Shown: positions 1 through 7,700 of the stretch, piece after piece
Layout: each line of letters begins with the position of its first letter
Position numbering within the stretch: the stretch's first letter is position 1
Origin: Candidatus Krumholzibacteriia bacterium
GTDB taxonomy: Bacteria > Krumholzibacteriota > Krumholzibacteriia > Krumholzibacteriales > Krumholzibacteriaceae
DNA: 12,257 nucleotides
NCBI GenBank assembly: GCA_028706585.1
Contig: JAQTVX010000033.1
Coordinates: 1 to 12,257, forward strand
Reading direction: 5' to 3'
Notes under the pieces: model-generated
What the model was told of the DNA's origin: nothing
What the model saw: the letters and a program-made list of their open reading frames with translations, nothing else
The model's database searches: none
Position numbers and translations under genes: made by a program

Positions 1-1260
1 GTGAAGAGAGTCACGGCTAACCCGGCGGCGGACACACACCCGCACCTTTCCCCCGATGGCGCTCGCCTCGCCTATCGCGCGACGAGGAGGCCCGGCTACG
101 AGTCGGACCGCGTCGAGCTCATGGTTATGGATCTGCCGGACGGCCGGCCGCGGAGCCTCACCGAGAGTTTCGACAGGAGCGTCGGCGAGTTCTTCTGGGC
201 CGACGACGGGAAGAGCATCTACTTCGAGGTCGAGGACCGTGGCAGCGTCAATCTCTGCGTCGTATCCTCGAAGGGCGGCGCGGTGAAGACCGTTATCGGT
301 CCGGAGTCGGCGGGACGCGGGTTCCATACGGACGTCGCGGCCGGTCCGAAGGACGCGTTCTTCGTCTATCGCAACCGGACGATGGCTCAGAGCTACGAGA
401 TATTCCGCTGTGACGGGGCCGGCAAGAACGCGAAACAGATCACATTCGCCAACAAGGATTTCTATGACACCTACTTCGAGCCGCAGTCGGCGGACGAGTA
501 CTGGTGGAAGGGCTCCGACGGCGCCGACGTGGAGGGCTGGCTCATCAAGCCGATTGGGTTCGATCCGGCGAAGAAGTACCCGATGATGGTGCGGGTCCAC
601 GGCGGGCCGCAGCAGATGTGGACATACGGATACCGCACGGAGTTCGCAGTCTTCCCGGGCGCGGGCTACGCCGTCTTCTTCTGCAACCCGCGGGGCTCGA
701 ACGGGTACGGGCAGAAGTTCTGCGACGACATCCGAGGCGACTGGGGCGGCAAGGCGGTGGATGATCTCAAGGCGGGCGTCCGCACCGTTCTCGAGAAGAA
801 CCCCTGGATCGACGCCGGCCGGGTCGGCGCGTGGGGGGACTCCTACGGCGGTTTCTTCTGCAACTGGCTCCAGGGGCACAACGAGGACAAGATGTTCGCG
901 GCGCTGGTCTCGCACGCGGGCGACGCCGACGAGTGGAGCTCTTACGGCTCGACCGAGGAGCTCTGGTTCCCCGAGTGGGATCTCACGGGAACGCCATGGG
1001 ACAAGAGCGAGGTCTACGACCGGCTATCGCCGATTCGCTACGCGAAGAATTTCGGGACGCCCCATCTTTTCACGCACGGCGATCTGGACTACCGCGTGCC
1101 GATCACAGGGGGCGAGACGATGTTCACGGCGCTGCAACGGCTCGGCGTCCCATCCAGGATGATCCGGTTCACCGACGAGGGACACTGGATCCAGAAGCCG
1201 CAGAACGCGACGTTCTGGTACCAGTCGGTGCTCGACTGGTTCGACCGGTGGTTGAAATAG
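1..1260 (+). CDS. S9-family serine peptidase (prolyl oligopeptidase/acylaminoacyl-peptidase type), 5'-partial
   Basis: C-terminal portion of an alpha/beta-hydrolase peptidase that removes residues or short peptides from oligopeptides. Numbering from base 1, residues 1-160 are beta-propeller-type repeats with the SPDG and ADDGK turns typical of WD40/PD40 blades. Residues 170-419 form the catalytic domain. The oxyanion motif HGGP is at 200-203, nucleophile Ser281 sits in GDSYGG, and the likely acid Asp363 (LDYRVP) and base His395 (EGHW) complete the triad. S9C enzymes usually have about 600-700 residues, and the sequence is already propeller-like at base 1. The GTG there is therefore probably an internal valine codon and the true start lies to the left of the window. 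No signal peptide can be judged. The family is clear; substrate is unknown. It converges on the redox operon and is probably functionally unrelated to it. Confidence 0.9.
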   Translation: MKRVTANPAADTHPHLSPDGARLAYRATRRPGYESDRVELMVMDLPDGRPRSLTESFDRSVGEFFWADDGKSIYFEVEDRGSVNLCVVSSKGGAVKTVIGPESAGRGFHTDVAAGPKDAFFVYRNRTMAQSYEIFRCDGAGKNAKQITFANKDFYDTYFEPQSADEYWWKGSDGADVEGWLIKPIGFDPAKKYPMMVRVHGGPQQMWTYGYRTEFAVFPGAGYAVFFCNPRGSNGYGQKFCDDIRGDWGGKAVDDLKAGVRTVLEKNPWIDAGRVGAWGDSYGGFFCNWLQGHNEDKMFAALVSHAGDADEWSSYGSTEELWFPEWDLTGTPWDKSEVYDRLSPIRYAKNFGTPHLFTHGDLDYRVPITGGETMFTALQRLGVPSRMIRFTDEGHWIQKPQNATFWYQSVLDWFDRWLK

Positions 1261-1261
1261 A

Positions 1262-1289
1262 GGAGGTATGGCGGCGCTCCGCCGCCTCC
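1262..1289. terminator. GC-rich hairpin between convergent genes, possible bidirectional terminator
   Basis: The stem is GGCGG (1270-1274) with CCGCC (1279-1283) around loop CGCT, extended by outer pairs GGAGG (1262-1266) and CCTCC (1285-1289) across a small internal loop. It starts one base after the peptidase stop and lies 16 bases beyond the stop of the minus-strand operon, the right place for a shared terminator. Neither side has a true T-run; the minus-strand exit (TCTATTTC) is only mildly U-rich, so intrinsic termination may be weak. Confidence 0.5.
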
Positions 1290-1305
1290 GACGCGAGGAT
1301 AATAC

Positions 1306-2667
1306 TCACTCCTCGGATATGTCTTCGGCTGCGATGCGGTCGAGCTCCGCGGGGGTGATTCCCAGAACCTCCGCGGCCGCCTCCCGTTGCTGCCCGAAAT
1401 ACGCGAGAGTGAGCCGGACGTGTTCCCTCACGACCTCGCTGATCTTTCTCGGATAGAACATCTCTTCGCCCGGTTTCTCGATTCGTTCCCTGATGTGGGA
1501 GGGCAGCGAGTCGGCCGTGATCACGGAGGAGTCCTCTTTGGCGACGGCGCCGGCGACGATCGTGCGGAGCTCCTGGACGTTGTCCGGGTAGCCGTACTTT
1601 TCGAGCAGCTCCATACAATCCTCCGCAAAACCGGTGATGTTTTTCTCGACGCGCCCGGTCTCTTCCTTGAGAAACAGATCGGCGAGGAGCGGGATGTCCC
1701 CCGGCCTCTCGCGGAGCGGTGGAATGCGGATCGAATTGATCATGAGATGATAGAGGAGATCGCGCGAGAACGCGTTCGCGTACTCGGGGCGCGTGAGATC
1801 GCGATTCGACGAGACGATCATCCGCACGTCCGCCTTGCGGATGGCCGTTGAGCTTTCGCTGTAGTATTCGCCCGTTTGAATGAGGCGCTTGAGCTTCACC
1901 TGGCTCGGCAGCGAGAGGTCGCCGATGTTGTTCAAGAACAGCGTTCCGTGGTTCGCCTGTTCGAGTAGCCCCGGCGTTTCCTCGTGAATGCTGCGCCCAC
2001 CCTTTGCCTGTCCGAAGAAGAACGCGGGAAATTCGTCCGGGGCGAAGCTGTCGACCTCGACGAAGACGAATGGTCCCTCCCTGCGCGGGCTCGCCTGGTG
2101 GATGGCGCGGGCGAGAGCCTCCTTGCCCGTGCCGCTCTCTCCCCATATGAAAATGCTGACGTCGCTCGCGGCCAGCTGCTCCGCCTGATGAAAGAGCCGG
2201 ATCATCTTGTCATCCTGCGTGGGGAGCTGCACGAAGGCTGCTTCGTGGGCGAGATCCTTGCGGGTGAGCTCTTTCGGAAGCTGTTCGATCGTCCGGCGCA
2301 GCGTTCTGTGCTCGATCGCATTCTCGAGAACCTGGAGAAGGTTCTGGTCGTCGACGGGCTTCGTCAGGTAGTCGAACGCGCCGAGCTTCATCGCGCGCAC
2401 GGCGAGGTCTACATCGCTCACGCCGGTGAGGATGACGACGGGGGTATCGTTCCCCTTCCCGCGCATGGCGCGCAGGATGTCCATTCCGCTCACGTTCGGC
2501 ATGTCCATATCGAGCATGATGACGTCGAATTTCTCTCGCTCCAGCAGGCCGGCAACCTCGCGCGAATCGTTCACGACGGAAGGTTCGAAGATGCCCGTCT
2601 GAACGAGGAACACCATGAAGTAGTTTGTTACGGCGGCGTCATCGTCGATGATGAGGACCTTTCTCAT
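1306..2667 (-). CDS. NtrC-type response regulator with degenerate AAA+ (sigma54-interaction) domain
   Basis: Domain order is receiver (about 1-120), AAA+ (about 145-375) and a Fis-like HTH (about 412-453). The receiver is complete: acidic D8/D9, phospho-acceptor D53, T81 and K103. The AAA+ domain keeps Walker A (GESGTGKE, 176-183) but has lost most of the rest. Walker B reads LFLNNIGD instead of LFLDEIGD (N246, N247). The GAFTGA sigma54-contact loop is GGRSIH (223-228). The two arginine-finger positions in FREDL..R are S301 and H307, although R302 is adjacent. The sensor II arginine of GNVREL is Q365 in DNVQEL. The last helix (TPAELDRIAAED) is acidic where DNA-contacting basic residues are expected. 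It is last in the operon, and its ATG shares one base with the kinase stop (TAATG), so translation is probably coupled; AAGGA lies 5 bases upstream. The kinase above is the likely phosphodonor. Normal sigma54 activation looks unlikely; a phosphorylation-dependent scaffold or inhibitor is one alternative. Confidence 0.9.
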   Translation of the reverse strand: MRKVLIIDDDAAVTNYFMVFLVQTGIFEPSVVNDSREVAGLLEREKFDVIMLDMDMPNVSGMDILRAMRGKGNDTPVVILTGVSDVDLAVRAMKLGAFDYLTKPVDDQNLLQVLENAIEHRTLRRTIEQLPKELTRKDLAHEAAFVQLPTQDDKMIRLFHQAEQLAASDVSIFIWGESGTGKEALARAIHQASPRREGPFVFVEVDSFAPDEFPAFFFGQAKGGRSIHEETPGLLEQANHGTLFLNNIGDLSLPSQVKLKRLIQTGEYYSESSTAIRKADVRMIVSSNRDLTRPEYANAFSRDLLYHLMINSIRIPPLRERPGDIPLLADLFLKEETGRVEKNITGFAEDCMELLEKYGYPDNVQELRTIVAGAVAKEDSSVITADSLPSHIRERIEKPGEEMFYPRKISEVVREHVRLTLAYFGQQREAAAEVLGITPAELDRIAAEDISEE

Positions 2668-4691
2668 TACTTTCCTTTCATCTGCGGCTGCGTTCCGGGC
2701 TTGGCCGGAGGGCTTCCCGCTTTCGCCTGAGATGCCGGCTTGGAGGGAATCCTGATCGTGAACGTTGTTCCCGCGCCGACCTTGCTCTTCACGGAAATGT
2801 TCCCGCCGTGCTCTTCGAGGATGCGATATACGATAGCAAGGCCGAGCCCGGTCCCGCCCTTCGCGCGCTTGGTCGTAAAGAAGGGATCGAAGATCTGCTT
2901 CTGGGTTTTCTCGTTCATCCCGACGCCATTATCCTCTACGTCGATGCACACGGCCGAATCCTCTACCCGGGTTCGGACCTTGATGAGCCCCCGCACGTCG
3001 TCGTGCATCGCCTGGCTGGCGTTGACGAGAAGATTGACGAGGACCTGTTCGACCTTCTGCGCGTTTCCAGTGAAGGACGGAAGCCCCTCGCCCAGATCGA
3101 GCTCGATATCGGCGCGCTTGTGAACCTCGTTGTGCACGAGCCGCGTGCTGGCTTCGACGAGGGTATTGATGTCGATCGTGTCTACGAGGAGCCCCTCGTC
3201 CTTGCGGGCAAACGTCCGCAGGCCCTCCACGATGCCCTTGATGCGCTGCGATCCGTGATCCATGTCGTCGACGAGGACCATGATATGCTGGCGCCAGAAA
3301 TCGTAGTTGAGCTTGGCGATCCTCAGATCGGGGTGCGTCTTGACGTACTCCTCTACGATCGGCAGCAGATCCTCGAGCGATTGCTTCAGGATCTTGATGT
3401 TGCCGCGGATGAACTGGTTCGGATTGTTGATTTCGTGTCCTATACCGCTCACGAGCTGCCCGAGCGATGCGAGCTTGTCCGCCTGCTGGAGCTGCTGCTC
3501 GTACGTTTTCTCGAGAGTCACATCGCGGTAGAACTCCATGATTCCGTTGACCTCGTGCTCCCGGCTGTAGATCGGGAGCGCCTGCACCTGGAGGAATTGG
3601 TTGTCGCGTTTCATCATCAGGCTGACGGGGGTCTTGTCGCTGAGAATGCGCGCGAGCCGGCAATCTTCGCAAGGGCGCTCTCGATTGAAAAAGCTCGCGT
3701 AACAGTATGTGCCGGGAAGGACATCCGTGCGGTTCGTCATGATCACCTTGCGGTGGTTATCGATGAGGACGACCTCGTCGGGAATCGCCTTGAATATCGT
3801 CTCGAGAGTCGTCTTCGATCCTTCCCAATCGACCTTGACCGTGTCGATGTAGGAATTCACGAGGCTGAGCTTTTCCTTCTGCTCCTCGAGCTCGGCGGTG
3901 CGTTTTGCGATCTCGCCGCGGAGCTCCTCGAGGCGCCTGTTGAAATCGGCCTCCTCCGACTGTTTCTTGATGAGGCGTTCCTTGAGCTCCTTGCGCTCGA
4001 GGGCGAGGCTCAGCATGCGCCCGATCTCGTCGAGCATTCGCTGTTCCTCGGGGAGGAGCTGCCGCGCCTCGCTGTAGTAACCGACGCGAATTTCCCCCTT
4101 GTCCTGGCCTCCGACGACGATGCGCACCGAGATATAATTGTATGATGTCGGCTTCTGTCCGTATTCGATCCCCTGGTACGTCGAGTAGATGATCGCCTCT
4201 TCGGGGCTGAGCATGCCGGATGCGAGGTGGCGGGGGAGCTCGGTGAAGAACTCGCTGATCGAGCCTGAATCCTCGATCCACTCGGCCACGTCGTAGAGGC
4301 ACGACAGCTCCTTGATGCGCTCGTTCTTCTCCCACTCCTGAAGCTTGCGCAGCGTTTCGAGCTTGTTACCGAAGAAGAGAAAGACCTCGCCGCTGTCGGT
4401 CTCGCCGCAGCCGGCCTTGAGGGGGATGGAGACGGCATTCTCTCCGGTTCTCGTGAGAACGGCGTTAGCGCGGTTCTTCCCTCGCGCCTGCGCCATCGCC
4501 GAGCGGAAGCTGGTCAGTGACGGGGGAGTGACGAAGTTCTTCAGGAGATTCGCTTCGCCCGGTTCGTCCCCGGCGAGAATGTCGCGCTTGAGAAGGTGGC
4601 TTGCATAGATGATGCGCTCCTCGCCGTCGATGACGAGGAGATAATCAAAGCTGCTTTCCATGAAGGAATAGAGATTCTCGAGCTTTATCAT
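2667..4691 (-). CDS. Soluble PAS/GAF sensor histidine kinase
   Basis: Cytoplasmic two-component kinase with no membrane segment visible. Numbering is from the ATG at 4691 (674 residues). Residues 1-110 are a PAS-like N-terminus. About 125-232 is a GAF-like domain, and 234-281 is a charged coiled coil. About 296-392 is a second PAS with cysteines C330, C341 and C344 (C-x10-C-x2-C). The HisKA H-box is LVSGIGHEINNP with phospho-accepting His419. The ATPase domain spans about 507-650, with the N-box asparagine at 557, DNGVG at 587-591 and GGTGLGLA at 612-619. The tail after 650 is rich in Pro, Ala and Lys. A GTG 18 bases upstream (4709) would add six residues, but AAAGGGG lies six bases before the ATG, which favours the ATG. 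The gene lies 51 bases after the flavoprotein fusion and overlaps the AAA+ regulator by one base. It probably phosphorylates that regulator and perhaps the receiver protein at the operon head. The signal is unknown; the PAS cysteines make redox or metal sensing possible. Confidence 0.93.
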   Translation of the reverse strand: MIKLENLYSFMESSFDYLLVIDGEERIIYASHLLKRDILAGDEPGEANLLKNFVTPPSLTSFRSAMAQARGKNRANAVLTRTGENAVSIPLKAGCGETDSGEVFLFFGNKLETLRKLQEWEKNERIKELSCLYDVAEWIEDSGSISEFFTELPRHLASGMLSPEEAIIYSTYQGIEYGQKPTSYNYISVRIVVGGQDKGEIRVGYYSEARQLLPEEQRMLDEIGRMLSLALERKELKERLIKKQSEEADFNRRLEELRGEIAKRTAELEEQKEKLSLVNSYIDTVKVDWEGSKTTLETIFKAIPDEVVLIDNHRKVIMTNRTDVLPGTYCYASFFNRERPCEDCRLARILSDKTPVSLMMKRDNQFLQVQALPIYSREHEVNGIMEFYRDVTLEKTYEQQLQQADKLASLGQLVSGIGHEINNPNQFIRGNIKILKQSLEDLLPIVEEYVKTHPDLRIAKLNYDFWRQHIMVLVDDMDHGSQRIKGIVEGLRTFARKDEGLLVDTIDINTLVEASTRLVHNEVHKRADIELDLGEGLPSFTGNAQKVEQVLVNLLVNASQAMHDDVRGLIKVRTRVEDSAVCIDVEDNGVGMNEKTQKQIFDPFFTTKRAKGGTGLGLAIVYRILEEHGGNISVKSKVGAGTTFTIRIPSKPASQAKAGSPPAKPGTQPQMKGK

Positions 4692-4697
4692 ATGGAG

Positions 4698-4704
4698 CCC
4701 CTTT
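4698..4704 (-). promoter_or_regulatory. Ribosome binding site deciding the histidine kinase start
   Basis: Read on the minus strand this is AAAGGGG, six bases before the ATG at 4691. The alternative GTG at 4709 has only a weak GAGG-like sequence before it. This supports ATG 4691. Confidence 0.6.
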
Positions 4705-4742
4705 GTCACGGGCCTCGATGTGGGCGGCGGCTCGTCTATGCG

Positions 4743-7700
4743 CTATCGCCGAACCCGGTACCTCTGCGTGCCCACATCCCTGATCTCGCGTTTGTACTTT
4801 TCGCTGTGGGTCAGCGGCGGCGGGATCGAGCCGGTTTGGGCTGCGGCTCCGGTCGGCACAAGGCGCGGTGCGGCGGAAACGATCCGTTCTTCGCCTGTAT
4901 TCCAATAGAAGCGCGCCAGATCTCCGAGCTTCTCCCGCACGATACGCTCTATCTCGCCGGTCGTGTTAGGCGCGGTTGCGAGCCCGAATTCACGCGCGAG
5001 GCCGCGAAGCACCTCGTCTCCGGACTCGCCCGACGGCGGCTCGACGGCTTTGGAATACTCCACGACCTTGCCTTCGAAGTTGCACCGCGTGCCCGGGGTC
5101 TCGAGGTACGTCGAGCCCGGGAGCACTACGTCGGCGGAGCGCGTCGTCTCGGTCTCCGTCCAGTCCATCGCCGCGAGAAATTCCACATTCTGGAACCATG
5201 ATCCGGTCTGGCTCCACGCGAGCGGATCCTCGCCTATGATCAGGGCGCCCTTGATCTCGCCGGAAGCCAGTAGTGCACACAGCTCGTCACGGCTGCGCGC
5301 GCCGGCGGCCTGCGGATTCGGCGTCCTTCCCGGCCCGAAGGCGGGATCGACGCCCATGATCTCGATTGCCGCGCTGTTGGCGTTCATGCGCGGGAGAAGG
5401 AGATCGGTCTCGATGCCTTGCGAACGAAGCAGCATGATGAGATTGGCAAGGGTCTCCATATCTCCCGGCGCCTGGTCCTGAACTCGGTCGGGACTGTGGA
5501 TGATGACGATACGCTTGGCTTCCCTGATGAACTGGGCGGCCTTGCGGATATCATCCGCGTTCACACCGGAGAGGGTCGCGACGTTCTCGGTCTCGAAGTT
5601 TCTTTTCTTCAGGAAGTCGCCCGCGCCCTTGATCTTCTTCACCGCGGTCGACTTGAAATAGCCATCGTCGAAGAGCGCCTGAATCACGCCGTTCCATAGA
5701 ATGGCTGCGCGGCCGCGCATCGGATCCATCGCCAGCGTCGAGAGCGTCTGATCGGTGGCATCAAGGGTTGAATTGCTCACGATGAGCTTCGCGCCATGGC
5801 GCACGGCTTGGATCACTCTCACGGCGAGAATGAGATGGTCCGGTTCCATCGAGGTGTTGTTGCAAATGATCAGATCGGCGCCGTCGATGCACGATGGGCC
5901 GGCGGTCGACGCGGTGAAACCGAAGGATTCGTCGAGGGCGCCGGATTCGGCCCCCGTGCCTAGAATCGAGAGAGATGCGACGTTGTTCGTTCCAAGGCCC
6001 TCGCGCGCGATTCTCGCCGCGAGATAGAGCTCCTCGTTCGTGAGCTCCGGTGAAACGAACACGCCGACCCTGCCGGCGCCGTACTTCGATATGACGCGTT
6101 TCATCCCGGACACGATAAGCCGCTCCGCCTCGCAAAGATCGCCGGTATGGATCTCGCTCCCGCGCCGAATCTCGGTGGACACGATCCTTTTGCCCTTGAC
6201 GAACAGCTCGTGGCCGAACCGCCCGTATCGGCACAGGTAGTCACCCGGGATGCCCGATGGTGCTATGTAGTAACGCCCCCTCCCGAACTTCTTTACGGTG
6301 ATAGAGCACGCGAGCGAGCAGAATGCGCAATGCGTGGGCTCGTCGTCCGTATCCAGGCAGGCGCGGCCCGGAAACGGGTATTTGATGGTCAGCGCACCCG
6401 TCGGGCAAGAGTCGACGCAGTTGCCGCAGCTCACGCAGCTCGTCTCCACGAGCGGATCGTTGAGCGCCGGACGCATCTCCGTCTTGAAGCCTCGGCCGAC
6501 GAGACCGAGAGCCGATACGGGGAGCACGCGCGTGCACGTTCTGATGCAGCGCGAGCAGAGAATGCACTTGTTCGGGTCATAAACGATGTACGGGTGCCGT
6601 TCGTCCACCTTGTGCTTGCGGACGTGTCCCTTGAAGCGGCTCATGTCGATGCCGTACTCCTCGGCGTAGATGCGCAGGCGGCACGTGTCGAAACGCAGAC
6701 ATCCGCACGAGAGGCAGCGGTCGCACTCGTGCGCGTTGTCCTCGAACTCGAAGCCGGTCGCGACCTCTGCGAAGCTGCCGCGGCGAGCTTCGACGCCGAT
6801 CTGGTGCACCTCGTGGCGCGGGCTCTCCTTGATGTCGCCGAGCTCGGCCTTGCCCGGTTTGCTCCAGAATTCCTTCTTCACGATGAAGGGCCGCGGCTGC
6901 ACGCCGGCGTTCTTCAGGTAAGCGTCGATCGCCCGCGCGGCGCGCTGGCCGTCTCCGATTGCGTCGATGACGACCGTCGGTCCGTCGTCGGCGGCGTCTC
7001 CGCCGGCGTACACGCCTTTGGCGTTCGTCGCGAGCGTAGTGCCGTCGATCACGAACGTATTCCATTTCGTGAGGGCCACCTTGCCTCCCGAATAATCCGT
7101 CAATCCCTTGAGATCGGTCGCCTGGCCGATCGCGGAGACCGCCATCCCGCAGGGGAGCTCGAACTCGGAGCCTTCGAGCGGAATCGGGCGGCGACGCCCC
7201 GAGCCGTCGGGCTCGCCGAGCTTCATCCTGATGCAGCGGAGGGCCTTGAGCTTGCCTTTATCCTTGACGATGCCGACCGGGGCGGCGAGCTCCATGAGCT
7301 CGATTCCCTCGGCCAGACAGTCCTCGATCTCCATCTTGTCGGCCGGCATCTCGTCCTTGGTGCGGCGGTAGAGGATGATGACCTTGTCGGCGCCCAGCCT
7401 CCATGAGGTTCTCGCGACGTCCATGGCCGTGTTTCCGCCTCCGACGACCACGACCGTGCCCTTGAGCGGCGTCGGCTTTTCCGCCTGCTCGGGCAGGAAA
7501 TCGGCGCCCTGAACTATGCCGACCGTGTCGAATTCACCCTCGACCTTCATCGGGTTGCCCGCCCACGCGCCGGGGCCGAGGAAGACCGCGTCGTACTTCT
7601 TCATCAGATCGTCGAGCGTGACGTCCTTTCCGACCCGCACGTTGTACTCGATCCGGGCCCCGGTGCGGCAGATGTACTCGACCTCGCGGTCGATCACGTC

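Noticed and set aside
2808..4145. Plus-strand open frame of about 445 codons antisense to the histidine kinase
   Set aside because: Low-complexity Leu/Asp/Glu/Val-rich translation with no domain, lying wholly within a clear kinase gene; a composition shadow.
6147..7406. Plus-strand open frame of about 419 codons antisense to the flavoprotein fusion
   Set aside because: Ala/Arg/Val/Glu-rich, no motif, no ribosome binding site worth noting; the opposite strand holds FAD, NAD(P) and Fe-S motifs in register.
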